Assembly (NCBI GenBank): GCA_035362335.1
Contig: DAOSDL010000002.1
Coordinates: 196,993 to 260,992, forward strand
Origin: JAOSJT01 sp035362335
GTDB lineage: Bacteria > Bacteroidota > Ignavibacteria > SZUA-365
Reading direction: 5' to 3'
DNA length: 64,000 bases
A model generated the notes under the pieces. That model was not told the origin of the DNA. It ran no database searches and saw nothing but the letters and a program-made list of their open reading frames with translations. The position numbers and the translations under genes are program-made. Each line of letters opens with the position of its first letter. Position 1 is the first letter of the stretch. This document shows positions 18,178-26,599 of this stretch, piece after piece.

Positions 18178-19164
18178 TCAGTGTTTTCTGTCCAACAACA
18201 TATGCGCCAACCACACGAGCATGCCGCGCCCTTCGGTGGCGGGCAGCGCGTCGAGCGCGCGAATGGCGGCCGCGGTGTCTTCTTCGATGCGCTGCCGCGC
18301 GAGTTCCAGTATACCCATGCGGCGGTACAGCGCGCGGACGCGCGGCACGAGATCCTCGCGCGACTCCTGCCGCGTGGCCACACGGCGAAGTAATGCGAGA
18401 TCGTCGCCTTCGGCGCGATCCATGGCGGTAACCAGCAGATAGGTCTTTTTGCCTTCGAGAATGTCGGCGCCCACGGGCTTGCCGAATTCCTCTTCCTCGG
18501 CGACGGCGTCGAGCAAATCGTCCTGCACCTGGAACGCCCGGCCGATATGCCGCGCGTACGCCAGCAAGGCCTGCGTCTGCGCGGGCGTGGCACCACCGAT
18601 AATCGCGCCGAGATGCGCCGAGATGGCCACGAGCCAGCCGGTTTTTTTGCCGATCATCATCAGGTACTGGGCTTCGCTCACCTGCGGCGCCGCTTCGAAT
18701 TCCTTGTCGTAACTCTGTCCCTCGCACACCTCGATCACCCCGTCGGTGAACACGGAGATGAGTTCGCGCAGATCGCCCACCTGCGTATTCAGGAGCACCT
18801 TGTACGCTATTCCCATCAGTTCGTCGCCAACGAGAATGGCGATGTTCTCGTCCCATTTCTTGTGCACGGTCTCGCGCCCGCGGCGCGTGTCGGCACCGTC
18901 CATGATGTCGTCGTGCACCAACGTGAAATTGTGCAGGATTTCCACGGCCACGCCGGCGTCCACCGCGTCGATGGGATTGCCGCCCACGGCTTCACAGGCG
19001 AGCATCACGAGTACGGGACGGATGCGTTTGCCGCCACTTTCGAGCACGTAGCGCGCGGGTTGATACATGGTCACCGGTTCGTCGCGGTCGATGACATGTG
19101 CCAGCCGTTCATCGATGAGTGCGCGGTAGCGCGCGTATTGTTCCAATTCCTTTCTTGTGCTCAT
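18178..19164 (-). CDS. Polyprenyl (geranylgeranyl-type) diphosphate synthase
   Basis: 328 residues from MSTRKELEQYARYRAL. It is a trans-isoprenyl diphosphate synthase that adds IPP units to an allylic diphosphate. The first Asp-rich motif is HDDIMDGADTRRG, the second FQVQDDLLD. ESGGKRIRP and GKKTYLL complete the substrate pocket. Phe at position -5 before the first DDxxD and the absence of an insertion in that motif suggest a C20-range product (inference from known chain-length rules). It begins 2 nt after the type II IPP isomerase stop, so isomerase and synthase form an isoprenoid pair. It is followed by ptsH. Confidence 0.92.
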   Translation of the reverse strand: MSTRKELEQYARYRALIDERLAHVIDRDEPVTMYQPARYVLESGGKRIRPVLVMLACEAVGGNPIDAVDAGVAVEILHNFTLVHDDIMDGADTRRGRETVHKKWDENIAILVGDELMGIAYKVLLNTQVGDLRELISVFTDGVIEVCEGQSYDKEFEAAPQVSEAQYLMMIGKKTGWLVAISAHLGAIIGGATPAQTQALLAYARHIGRAFQVQDDLLDAVAEEEEFGKPVGADILEGKKTYLLVTAMDRAEGDDLALLRRVATRQESREDLVPRVRALYRRMGILELARQRIEEDTAAAIRALDALPATEGRGMLVWLAHMLLDRKH

Positions 19165-19166
19165 GC

Positions 19167-20216
19167 TCAGGTGCGTTGAATGATGCGTGTGTGTAGGGCG
19201 GCGGGTCGAGTCTCGCCGACGAGGAAGAGAACGCCCCGAAGATCGTGGCGCCAGCTCTCGATGCGGTTGCGCAGCGCGTCCTGTCCGCCATCGAACAGTG
19301 CGCGCAGTAGTGGCCGTGCGGCTCCTCCGATATCCGCTCCGAGCGCGAGGCATTTGGCGAGTTGCACGCCATCGGTGATGCCGCCGGAGGCAATGAGGCG
19401 CAAGTCCGCGAGCTTCTCGCTGGCCACGGCCCGCAAGGCCTCAGCCGTGGGAATGCCCCACTCTCGGAAAGCCGGCGCGATCTCCATGCCGTCGGAACGG
19501 CGCAACATTTCCACGCCCGCCCAACTCGTGCCACCGGCACCCGACACGTCGATCCACCGCACACCGGCGTCGTAGGCGCGCCGTGCCACATCGGCGGAAA
19601 TTCCCGCGCCCACTTCCTTGAGCACCACGGGCACGTGCAGCGCCGCGCTAACCATGTTCAAGGCGTCGAGCACACCGCGGAATCGCGTTTCGCCCTCGGG
19701 CTGCACAAATTCCTGCAGCGGATTGGTATGCACAACGAGAGCGTCGGCTTCGATCAGATCCACGAGGAAACGCGCCGGATCGGCACTCTTCATGCGCGCC
19801 AATTCCACCGCACCGATGTTGGCCAGCACGGGTACGTCGGGGGCCTTGCGCCGCAACACCCGCCACGACTCGTGGTAGCGGTCGTTCTCCATGGCCTGGC
19901 GCATGCTGCCCGCGCCTATGGCGATGCGTGTATCGTTGCACACTTCGGCAAGCTGACCGTTGATGCGCTCGGCGTCCGGGTATCCTCCGGTCATGCCGGT
20001 GATCATCAGCGGAAAGGACAGTATCCGGCCGAACGCCTCGCACTGCGTCTCCACCTCGTCCGCATTCAGTTCGGGCAAGGCGTTGTGCACGAAATCCCAG
20101 CGCTCGAGCCCTGTGGCCTTGCTTTCGTAGGCGACATTCTCGTTGACGCAAAGGTCGACGTGATCCTTCTTTCTCGACGGTGTATCCGGCATGCGCTCAG
20201 TATTCGCTTCGGCCAC
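19167..20216 (-). CDS. fni: Isopentenyl-diphosphate delta-isomerase type 2 (FMN-dependent)
   Basis: 349 residues from a GTG start; an ATG eight codons later (20192) is equally plausible because neither has a clear ribosome site. It interconverts IPP and DMAPP with reduced FMN. RKKDHVDLC near the N-terminus, MITGMTGGYPDAE, IAIGAGSMRQA, VLKEVGAGIS, DVSGAGGTSW and IASGGITDG are family signatures for FMN, NADPH and substrate binding. A MEP-pathway ispH lies in the same window, so this enzyme probably balances the IPP:DMAPP ratio rather than serving a mevalonate pathway (inference). It is the first gene of the fni-synthase-ptsH-ptsI-pgi run. Confidence 0.94.
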   Translation of the reverse strand: MAEANTERMPDTPSRKKDHVDLCVNENVAYESKATGLERWDFVHNALPELNADEVETQCEAFGRILSFPLMITGMTGGYPDAERINGQLAEVCNDTRIAIGAGSMRQAMENDRYHESWRVLRRKAPDVPVLANIGAVELARMKSADPARFLVDLIEADALVVHTNPLQEFVQPEGETRFRGVLDALNMVSAALHVPVVLKEVGAGISADVARRAYDAGVRWIDVSGAGGTSWAGVEMLRRSDGMEIAPAFREWGIPTAEALRAVASEKLADLRLIASGGITDGVQLAKCLALGADIGGAARPLLRALFDGGQDALRNRIESWRHDLRGVLFLVGETRPAALHTRIIQRT

Positions 20217-20220
20217 GGCA

Positions 20221-20244
20221 CCCGCATCGTCACAACAATGCGGG
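20221..20244 (-). other. Hairpin in fni leader
   Basis: A 7-bp inverted repeat (CCCGCAT at 20221-20227 and ATGCGGG at 20238-20244, 10-nt loop) ends 5 nt before the GTG start of fni. If the GTG is used, it would sit over the ribosome-binding region and could modulate initiation; if the ATG at 20192 is used, it is a leader hairpin. Confidence 0.3.
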
Positions 20245-20261
20245 AAATTCTCTATTGTTTC

Positions 20262-20267
20262 AATATA
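20262..20267 (-). promoter_or_regulatory. Candidate -10 element for fni operon
   Basis: TATATT on the minus strand, about 45 nt before the GTG start of fni, identical to the -10 hexamers seen before tRNA-Gln and deoC in this window. No good -35 hexamer is visible 16-18 nt upstream. It lies in the only sizeable gap ahead of the operon. Confidence 0.4.
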
Positions 20268-20421
20268 GCAAAAGCCATGCGAAAAATGCGTTCACCCGCG
20301 CCCGTTGTGCGAAACCGTGCTCAACGAATGTATGCGATGCCCGTGCATGATTGGAATTGCCGCGCGGAAGGAAGCACTCTCCCGTGGTGCTGCGGAGGTC
20401 TGCGACCGCTTCAAACACGAA

Positions 20422-21012
20422 TCAGCGTGCGAGGAGAATATTGTCCCGTACGATCCAGGCCTCTTTCAGCCCGGCCTGATGCAATTGACGCAGCACACCA
20501 TCCGCTTCCTTCTTCGTGGCGAAATCCCCGAAACGGAGTTTGTGATACGGGGCATCGAAGATGATGTCCAGCCGACCCTGGCTCAGTCCCAGTTCCAGCA
20601 AACGCGAACGCATTTCCTCCTGACGCGTGCGCGTGGCTTCGACATCGGCGCTGGAAAACAGCTGCACGCGAAAACCCATGACGCGCTCGAACCTGCCTGT
20701 GCTCGGCGCTTCCGTTGCGTGCTGGCGGGAACGTGCTGTGCCGCGGCTGCTGCTGGCGCCTGTTGTCGTGACAGTGCTGTCGCGGTAACGCGATGCATCG
20801 AAGGATCGCTCATGTTCGCGCATGGTCTTGCCACCGCGCTCCATCTGTTCCGTGGTCGACGAGCACGCCACACAGACAAGCAGCAGAAGCAGGCCCGGCA
20901 CAATCGCCGAAGGCGATGCCGCGAAGCGCGAAACCCCGGACAGCGCGAGCCGCCCAGGGTTTCTCACAATACGCCGTGCAGTTTCAGCGCGGTACTTCGA
21001 CAATGAAGGCAT
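20422..21012 (-). CDS. SPOR-domain lipoprotein, second of a pair
   Basis: About 196 residues if it starts at ATG 21012 (MPSLSKYRAET), which overlaps the upstream SPOR gene by 29 nt. A GTG at 20967 (MRNPGRLALSG) would avoid the overlap and gives a more compact signal. The hydrophobic stretch VPGLLLLLVCVAC ends in a lipobox Cys. A Ser/Thr-rich linker leads to a C-terminal SPOR fold (about 125-196; FRVQLFSSADVEATR, YHKLRFGDFATKKEA). SPOR domains bind denuded peptidoglycan glycan strands, usually at division sites. Confidence 0.75.
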   Translation of the reverse strand: MPSLSKYRAETARRIVRNPGRLALSGVSRFAASPSAIVPGLLLLLVCVACSSTTEQMERGGKTMREHERSFDASRYRDSTVTTTGASSSRGTARSRQHATEAPSTGRFERVMGFRVQLFSSADVEATRTRQEEMRSRLLELGLSQGRLDIIFDAPYHKLRFGDFATKKEADGVLRQLHQAGLKEAWIVRDNILLAR

Positions 21013-21559
21013 CGGGATAGCCGCGGGATTGCACATCGAGACGAAACCGCGTGGCATCCTCGCGCGACTGGAAGGAACCCAGCGTCACCTTGTAGTAGCC
21101 GCTCACGGGATCGTAATTCTTGTACACCGGCTGATTGAATTTCTGCTTGATTTCGTCCACCAGCTGCAAAGCGCCGGCATCGTTCTTGAACGCACCGAGC
21201 TGCACGCTCCACATGGTGCTGCCGCTGCGTGGCGCTCCTGTCGACGACGGAGTCGTGGCCGGAGGGGTGCTGGCGGCCGGGATGGTTTCCGGCACCTGCG
21301 TGGCCGGCACATCGCCCTGCGGCTTGACCGGTACGGTCTCGGGCGTGCTCTGCGCGGGCACGTCTTTGCCCGGCTGCGATGCGGGAGCATCCGTTTCGGG
21401 AATGATGGGTTCGTCCTTGTCGACACGTTCGAAGACCACCTTTTCGTCCTGTATCGACTTTCCGTCCGCCGCGACTTCCTCGCTCGAGCTGCACGCGGTG
21501 GACAGAAGCACGCCGCAACAGAGAACGAGCAGGGCCGGCAAGCGCATGATCGCGTTCAT
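20984..21559 (-). CDS. SPOR-domain lipoprotein, first of a pair
   Basis: 191 residues. The start MNAIMRLPALL is chosen because GGAG lies 6 nt upstream, whereas an ATG 12 nt earlier has none. The lipobox LLSTAC places the lipidated Cys at residue 23. A Pro/Thr-rich linker (about 45-105) leads to a SPOR domain (about 112-191; MWSVQLGAFKNDAGA, YYKVTLGSFQSREDA). The probable role is peptidoglycan binding from a membrane anchor during division. It begins one nucleotide after the deoC stop. Confidence 0.85.
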   Translation of the reverse strand: MNAIMRLPALLVLCCGVLLSTACSSSEEVAADGKSIQDEKVVFERVDKDEPIIPETDAPASQPGKDVPAQSTPETVPVKPQGDVPATQVPETIPAASTPPATTPSSTGAPRSGSTMWSVQLGAFKNDAGALQLVDEIKQKFNQPVYKNYDPVSGYYKVTLGSFQSREDATRFRLDVQSRGYPDAFIVEVPR

Positions 21560-21560
21560 G

Positions 21561-22250
21561 TTATTCTCCATGTGCAAGAGATGAAATGATTTCCACACCG
21601 GAACTTGTACCCAGGCGGTTCGCGCCCGCCTGCACCATGGCGCGCGCATCCTGCGCCGTGCGAATGCCTCCGCTGGCTTTGACGCCGCATTCACTACCCA
21701 CCGTCGCGCGCATGATGCGCACGGCCTCCATCGTTGCTCCTCCCGTGGAAAAACCTGTGGAGGTTTTCACGAAATCCGCTCCGGCACGCACGGCGGCGGT
21801 GCACACCGCGCGCAGCTCATCCTCGCCGAGCAGGCAACTCTCCACAATCACCTTCACGAGAGCTTCGGCTGCATGCTGGCTGACCACGCGCACCACGGCC
21901 TGAATGTCGTTTTCGACATAGGCCATGTCCTTGTCCTTCAAGCGGCCAAGATGGATCACCATGTCGAGTTCCCGGGCCCCATCGACGAGAGCCAACTCGG
22001 CTTCGCGAATCTTGGTCTCCGTTTTGTTGCATCCCTGCGGAAAACCGATCACGGTACACACCGCCACGGGCGTGTCCTTGAGCAGACCCGCGCACAAGCG
22101 GACCCAACTGGGCTGCACGCATACGGTGGCAAAGCCGTGTGTGCGGGCCTCGTCGCAGAGACGGATGATGCTCCGCTCGCCCGCGTCCGCTTTGAGCAGG
22201 GTGTGATCGATCAATGAGGCGAATGCTTGCACGTTCTGCGATGAAGTCAT
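21561..22250 (-). CDS. deoC: Deoxyribose-phosphate aldolase
   Basis: 229 residues. It cleaves 2-deoxyribose-5-phosphate into acetaldehyde and glyceraldehyde-3-phosphate in deoxynucleoside catabolism. IDHTLLKADA, VCVQPSWV, VIGFPQGCNKTETK, VIVESCLL and FVKTSTGFSTGGAT (Schiff-base Lys) followed by VKASGGIRT are the class I aldolase family motifs. Length is typical. It leads an operon with the two SPOR lipoproteins and has a recognisable promoter upstream. Confidence 0.96.
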   Translation of the reverse strand: MTSSQNVQAFASLIDHTLLKADAGERSIIRLCDEARTHGFATVCVQPSWVRLCAGLLKDTPVAVCTVIGFPQGCNKTETKIREAELALVDGARELDMVIHLGRLKDKDMAYVENDIQAVVRVVSQHAAEALVKVIVESCLLGEDELRAVCTAAVRAGADFVKTSTGFSTGGATMEAVRIMRATVGSECGVKASGGIRTAQDARAMVQAGANRLGTSSGVEIISSLAHGE

Positions 22251-22280
22251 ATTAAAGCTCTACTTCAGAGAGGATGAGCT

Positions 22281-22309
22281 AATATATTTCAATTCAAGGC
22301 AGTAAACAA
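22281..22309 (-). promoter_or_regulatory. Sigma70-type promoter for deoC
   Basis: On the minus strand: -35 TTGTTT (22304-22309), a 17-nt spacer and -10 TATATT (22281-22286), about 31 nt before the deoC ATG. Same architecture as the tRNA-Gln promoter. Confidence 0.6.
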
Positions 22310-22332
22310 GAACAGGCGAAAGCGGAGCGCAC

Positions 22333-23121
22333 TCAGATGCCGAAGCGCGCAACCACGCCGAAGCGCAGCACCATGGTCTTCCAGTCGGCAACCTCATCGG
22401 TGACGGAAGTGAGCGGAATGTCGAATTGCGCCTCCGGAGCCAGCGCAAAGCCCCGGGCAATGGGGATGTCGAAGCCCAAGCCCAGCATCAACGAGGCGCG
22501 GGTGGCGGGAGTGGCGATCTTGTCCAGATCCCCGTCGTGAAACACCACGTGATTGGAACCTACGCCGTAGAATACGCCGGGAGTCTTCAGCGTTTCCTCA
22601 TCCTTCACTGTGCCACCGCTGTGAAAGGACGCACCGGCACCGGCGCTCAGATACAAGTTGGAAAGGCCGGTGAACCACACGACCTGCAAGGATGTGGCGA
22701 AGTAATTGTTCTCCGTCGTTGCGCGGCGTTCAGCCACTGCGCTCACCGGCGATCCGTTCGAAGCGAAGAGGTTCGCGGTTTTATCCAGCGTGTACGTTGC
22801 CGCGTGCACTTCATACAGACCCTGCACGCGCAGGGCGAAGGCGGGATTCATGAAAATGTCCAGCGCCAATCCCGTCGTGTAAGCCATGCCGCTGCCACCA
22901 TCGAAGACGCAGTCGCAAGCTCCGGTCGGTCCGGCGCTGCCGAAGGTGGCGGTGCCACCGCCGAACACTCCCACCGCCAGCGCCCCCGGATACGTCATGC
23001 TGAAGCCATGCGCGTTCTGCCGGTGTTGCGCGTCACCACGCGTCGGCAATGCTATTGCGGCCAGGACGCAGAGCGCGGAAATGAGAATGCTGGAGAGGCG
23101 AATGCGGCTGCGACGATTCAT
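22333..23121 (-). CDS. Outer-membrane beta-barrel protein with CxC loop
   Basis: 262 residues. A signal peptide (to about TRGDAQ) is followed by a small barrel whose last strand ends VVARFGI, as barrels recognised by the BAM machinery do. Alternating amphipathic strands include VQGLYEVHAATY, FATSLQVVWF and LYLSAGAGASF. A CDC motif followed by DGG (about residues 69-75, ACDCVFDGGSG) lies between the first two strands. It follows a paralogue by 26 nt and is probably co-transcribed with it. No function can be assigned; porin-like or structural barrel is inference. Confidence 0.72.
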   Translation of the reverse strand: MNRRSRIRLSSILISALCVLAAIALPTRGDAQHRQNAHGFSMTYPGALAVGVFGGGTATFGSAGPTGACDCVFDGGSGMAYTTGLALDIFMNPAFALRVQGLYEVHAATYTLDKTANLFASNGSPVSAVAERRATTENNYFATSLQVVWFTGLSNLYLSAGAGASFHSGGTVKDEETLKTPGVFYGVGSNHVVFHDGDLDKIATPATRASLMLGLGFDIPIARGFALAPEAQFDIPLTSVTDEVADWKTMVLRFGVVARFGI

Positions 23122-23147
23122 GGATGCGTCCGTGTTGATGGGAAAAA

Positions 23148-23915
23148 TTACAGCGCGAAGCGCGCAAGCACACTGAATTGATAGGGCATGATGCGCCAGC
23201 TGTTGTGCTCCGCTACCACAGGCGTCATGGGTAGCGCCGCGGTGAATTCACCGGCAACTTGCAGCCGCTCGGCGATGGGAATGATGTAGCCGATTTTTCC
23301 GGCAATGGCCAGACGCCAGGCGTTGCCGTCGTAATAATCATCCAGCGCGCCATCCACGAACACCGTCTCTCCACCGCCACCGTTGGTGTAAGCAAATCCA
23401 GGGGTGACAATGCGTTCCGTTTCTTCGATACCGTCCACCACCACAAGTGAGAAATCCGGTCCCACGGCCAAGTACAGATTCGGTACTGGTGTTTCCCATT
23501 TCACGAAGGCGCCGATGCCCGCTGTGAACAGCGTCAGTGCAACCTCCTGCTCGAAATCCACCGCCGCGAAATCGCCGAGTTGCTGTACGTATTCGAAGCG
23601 CCGCTCCGTTCTGTCGTAATCGGCATTCAGTGATTGACCCTGCACCATCACATAGGCCGACAGCGAGCGCGTCAGCGGGTAATCGATGAAGCCGCCCACC
23701 ACGGGCCCGACACCGTAGCCACCATCGTATTCGCAGTCGCACAGCGTTGTGAAACTTCCGTGTGAGGAATTGTAGCCAAAACCCAGCATGGGTCCGAGGT
23801 GAAAACGGAATGGCACGGGACGGAGCACATCATCCTCGCGCTGCGCCCTGGCGGGAGCGAGCACGAACATGAACAGCACCGGCGTGAACAGCAGAAAACG
23901 CAACCACGTAGTCAC
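23148..23915 (-). CDS. Outer-membrane beta-barrel protein with CxC loop (paralogue)
   Basis: 255 residues with a signal peptide (MTTWLRFLLFTPVLF... ending APARAQ). The CDCEYDGG motif lies in the first predicted loop, at the same place as ACDCVFDGG in the downstream neighbour. LGPMLGFGYNSS opens the first strand and FSVLARFAL closes the barrel. A related protein with GLCPCEF is encoded at 59826-60599. A promoter (TTGGAT-17-TAATAT) lies just upstream. Function unknown. Confidence 0.72.
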   Translation of the reverse strand: MTTWLRFLLFTPVLFMFVLAPARAQREDDVLRPVPFRFHLGPMLGFGYNSSHGSFTTLCDCEYDGGYGVGPVVGGFIDYPLTRSLSAYVMVQGQSLNADYDRTERRFEYVQQLGDFAAVDFEQEVALTLFTAGIGAFVKWETPVPNLYLAVGPDFSLVVVDGIEETERIVTPGFAYTNGGGGETVFVDGALDDYYDGNAWRLAIAGKIGYIIPIAERLQVAGEFTAALPMTPVVAEHNSWRIMPYQFSVLARFAL

Positions 23916-23945
23916 AGCAAATCCAATCGTGTGTGAATCAGCGCT

Positions 23946-23974
23946 ATATTAGCAACGCAACGGCTAATATCCAA
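23946..23974 (-). promoter_or_regulatory. Sigma70-type promoter for the beta-barrel gene pair
   Basis: On the minus strand: -35 TTGGAT (23969-23974), a 17-nt spacer and -10 TAATAT (23946-23951), about 30 nt before the ATG at 23915. It lies between the batE stop codon and the barrel gene, so the barrels need not be read from the bat operon. Confidence 0.6.
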
Positions 23975-23977
23975 CGG

Positions 23978-24736
23978 TCAGATCCGCTCGACGGTGCCGG
24001 ACGGCACCCATCCCTGCTTGCCATCGGCGAGGCGAACAAGATACTGCCCGTTGCTTTCGCGCAGTATTTCCACCGTCAATCCTTCGTGCATCGTGAAGCT
24101 GTCCACGGCCGAAGCATCCGCCGTGCTCCTCGCCGTCACGATGGCCTGCATCACCACGGCGAAGCGCTGCTGCTCGAGTTCCCGCACGCGCTCGCGGTAC
24201 AGTCCCAGCGCCGCGATGAAAAGCAGCGCGGCAAGGAAACCCGTCGCCAAGGCGGTACGACGCAGCATGGTGCCGCGGAATCCGAGGAAGACGAACGCCG
24301 ACGCAGCCAGCAGACTCAGGAACAGCGCCGACCAGAGAAAGAACGTCGAAGGGAGATGGGCGTCTTTTACATCATTCCACCACTGCACCACGAAAATCAG
24401 CGGTATCGGCTCGATGCGGTCGCGCGTGCGCGCTCGCACCACGTTGAGATTGTGCATGGCGTCCATATTGCCCGGATCGAAGCGCAGCGCGCGCTCGAAG
24501 GCCAGAACGCTCTTGCCGATGTCGCCGTTCTTGTAATGCGCGCAGCCGAGATTGTACTGGAGGATGAAACCGTCCTTCCCCGCCGCTCGCACCGAATCGA
24601 ACAAACCCACGCTGGCCTCGTAACTCCCCGCCTTGTATGCGGCGATGCCCTGACGGAAGAGTTCCTCCACCGGAGCAGCGGTCATCGACGGGACACAGGT
24701 GATGCCCAGCAGCAACACGATGAAGACGCGTCTCAT
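23978..24736 (-). CDS. batE: BatE-like TPR and SH3-domain protein
   Basis: 252 residues: a signal peptide, two or three TPR units (ELFRQGIAAYKAGSYEA, LQYNLGCAHYKNGDIGKSV, ALRFDPGNMDAMHNL), two hydrophobic membrane segments (about 125-185), and a C-terminal SH3-type module (EGLTVEILRESNGQYLVRLADGKQGWV). This is the BatE layout of Bacteroidetes/Spirochaete aerotolerance operons. Its ATG overlaps the batD stop by 4 nt. It closes the operon; the exact function of BatE is not established. Confidence 0.82.
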   Translation of the reverse strand: MRRVFIVLLLGITCVPSMTAAPVEELFRQGIAAYKAGSYEASVGLFDSVRAAGKDGFILQYNLGCAHYKNGDIGKSVLAFERALRFDPGNMDAMHNLNVVRARTRDRIEPIPLIFVVQWWNDVKDAHLPSTFFLWSALFLSLLAASAFVFLGFRGTMLRRTALATGFLAALLFIAALGLYRERVRELEQQRFAVVMQAIVTARSTADASAVDSFTMHEGLTVEILRESNGQYLVRLADGKQGWVPSGTVERI

Positions 24737-26595
24737 GCCGCACCTCCTTTCAGCGCCTGTTCGGTGGCGATAATGGCTTCGCGGGAGCGGTCATACAGGG
24801 CGCGCATTTCGCTGTCCTGCGCACGCGTGGGCGAGAAACGCGCGTAATCCACGGCATGCAGGGCGTCGCGCAACTGTGCCACAACATCCTCGGGTACGTT
24901 GCGTCCCAGCAATGCGGCACTCACCGCGTCCATGCTGGTCTGCGACGTGGGCAACCCCAGAGCGTCCTGCACGTAGCCCCACAGCGCGCGGGCGATTTCC
25001 TGATAGTACGCGTCGATGCTGCCTTTGTCCAGCCAGCCGCGCGACCGCGAGAGATGCTTCTCGGCAACGCGCGTGGCGCGCCGTCGCTTGAGTCCGGTCA
25101 CGTCGGCATGCAGGCGGTCGTAGCGTTTTTTCCACAGGAGGGCGCCACCGAATGCAAGCAGTGGCAACGCCCAGGCGGCAGCCATGAGCGGCAAGGGCAC
25201 GGCGGGCGAAGCCACCGTCTCCAGCGCTTCGCCGGAGGCGACATCCTTGATCGCGCGAATGTCCCGCGCGAGATAGTCGATCATGCGCCGCTCCACTTCG
25301 CCGGCTTCACGGCGCTTCTCACCTTCGTCCACCACCAGCGTCATTGCGGGCGAACTGTGTGTGACGTAGCGTTTTTTCTCCAGATCGAAATAGGAGAATT
25401 CCACCGGCGGCACGGTGATTTTCCCAGGATAGCGCGGGACGAGAATGTACTCGAAGCTTTTATTGCCACGCATGGTGCCGTCGGCATGCTCCACATTCTC
25501 GCTGATGGCGGGGTCGTAATGGTCGAGGCCACTCGGAAAGGCGATGGCGGGTTCGTCGAGCAAACGGATATTGCCCGAGCCGCGCAGCAGCACTTTGAGT
25601 GTGGCGGTTTCATCGGTTTTCAGGCGCTGCTTGTCCAGCGTCACGTCCATCTCGTACTTCCCCACCACGCCGGTGAAGGACTTCGGCTTGCCGTCCTCGG
25701 GCAAGGGCCGCACCTTCACACGTACCGCACCGGTCATCAGCGTTTTCTTCACGCCCTCGTAGGAATCGAAATACGGATCGCTGAAAAAGCGGTCGAAAAA
25801 ATCGTCGCCCGTTTTACGGCGTTTGCGTACGCGTACCGTCGTGCCCACCTCGAACGGTTCAATGGTCAGGTCTCCGCTCTGCGTGGGAAAGTACAGCACC
25901 TTGCGCATCATGAATGTTTCGTACTGCTTGCCGTTGTACACCTCCACCTTGGGCTGCAATTGCGTCGGGGCCTCGATATCCTCGCTCCAAAAGCCCACCA
26001 TGCGCGGCAGCTTGATTGGATTGTCGAGCTGAAACGCCACCCGCGTGTACAGCTTGTAGGTCACGGTGATGGGTTCGCCGATGTACACCGCTGTCTTGCT
26101 CGGTATGGCACGGATGAAGAGATTGTCGCCCAGTTCCACATCGGCGGGCTGCTCTTTGCCGCCTCTCTGCTGACCCGCCTGCGGTGCGGCTTTTTTCACC
26201 GTGAGACGAAGCGTACCGCTGCGCAATGTCGCGCCGTCGTATTTGATCGTGGCGGGCGCCAGGGTGAATGTGCCGACGGTGCGCGCCTGCAGAATGTAGG
26301 TCCAGGAAATGCTGGTGGACACGCGCCCGTTGATGATCTGCATGTTCTGCGAGGTGCTGGGTCCGGCCAGTGTGAGAAAATCCCTGTTCAAATCCGGAGC
26401 GCGGAAATCGGAATAGCTCTTCAGCCGTCCCCCCGAAAGCGTGAAAGTAACCTGGAACTGCTCGCCCATGGCAATCTCCGTGCGGTCGGCGCTGGCGGTG
26501 AACTGCGCGTCCTGGGCACGAAGCCGCGTGGCGCTCCCGATGCCGAGCGCGAGCACGAAGGTGAAAACGAAAAGCGTGGTGGCTACGCTGCGCAT
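24733..26595 (-). CDS. batD: BatD family protein
   Basis: 620 residues: a signal peptide ending LRAQ, an extended beta-rich periplasmic region of Ig-like modules (ASADRTEIAMGEQFQV, DNLFIRAIPSKTAVYIGEPITVTY, VTLDKQRLKTDETATLKVLLRGSGN), a membrane segment near residue 465 (LPLMAAAWALPLLAFGGALL), and a cytoplasmic tail ending in a helical domain. This is the classical BatD architecture. The partner VWA proteins BatA and BatB are encoded upstream in the same operon. It starts 4 nt after batC. Confidence 0.9.
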   Translation of the reverse strand: MRSVATTLFVFTFVLALGIGSATRLRAQDAQFTASADRTEIAMGEQFQVTFTLSGGRLKSYSDFRAPDLNRDFLTLAGPSTSQNMQIINGRVSTSISWTYILQARTVGTFTLAPATIKYDGATLRSGTLRLTVKKAAPQAGQQRGGKEQPADVELGDNLFIRAIPSKTAVYIGEPITVTYKLYTRVAFQLDNPIKLPRMVGFWSEDIEAPTQLQPKVEVYNGKQYETFMMRKVLYFPTQSGDLTIEPFEVGTTVRVRKRRKTGDDFFDRFFSDPYFDSYEGVKKTLMTGAVRVKVRPLPEDGKPKSFTGVVGKYEMDVTLDKQRLKTDETATLKVLLRGSGNIRLLDEPAIAFPSGLDHYDPAISENVEHADGTMRGNKSFEYILVPRYPGKITVPPVEFSYFDLEKKRYVTHSSPAMTLVVDEGEKRREAGEVERRMIDYLARDIRAIKDVASGEALETVASPAVPLPLMAAAWALPLLAFGGALLWKKRYDRLHADVTGLKRRRATRVAEKHLSRSRGWLDKGSIDAYYQEIARALWGYVQDALGLPTSQTSMDAVSAALLGRNVPEDVVAQLRDALHAVDYARFSPTRAQDSEMRALYDRSREAIIATEQALKGGAA

Positions 26596-26599
26596 GCTC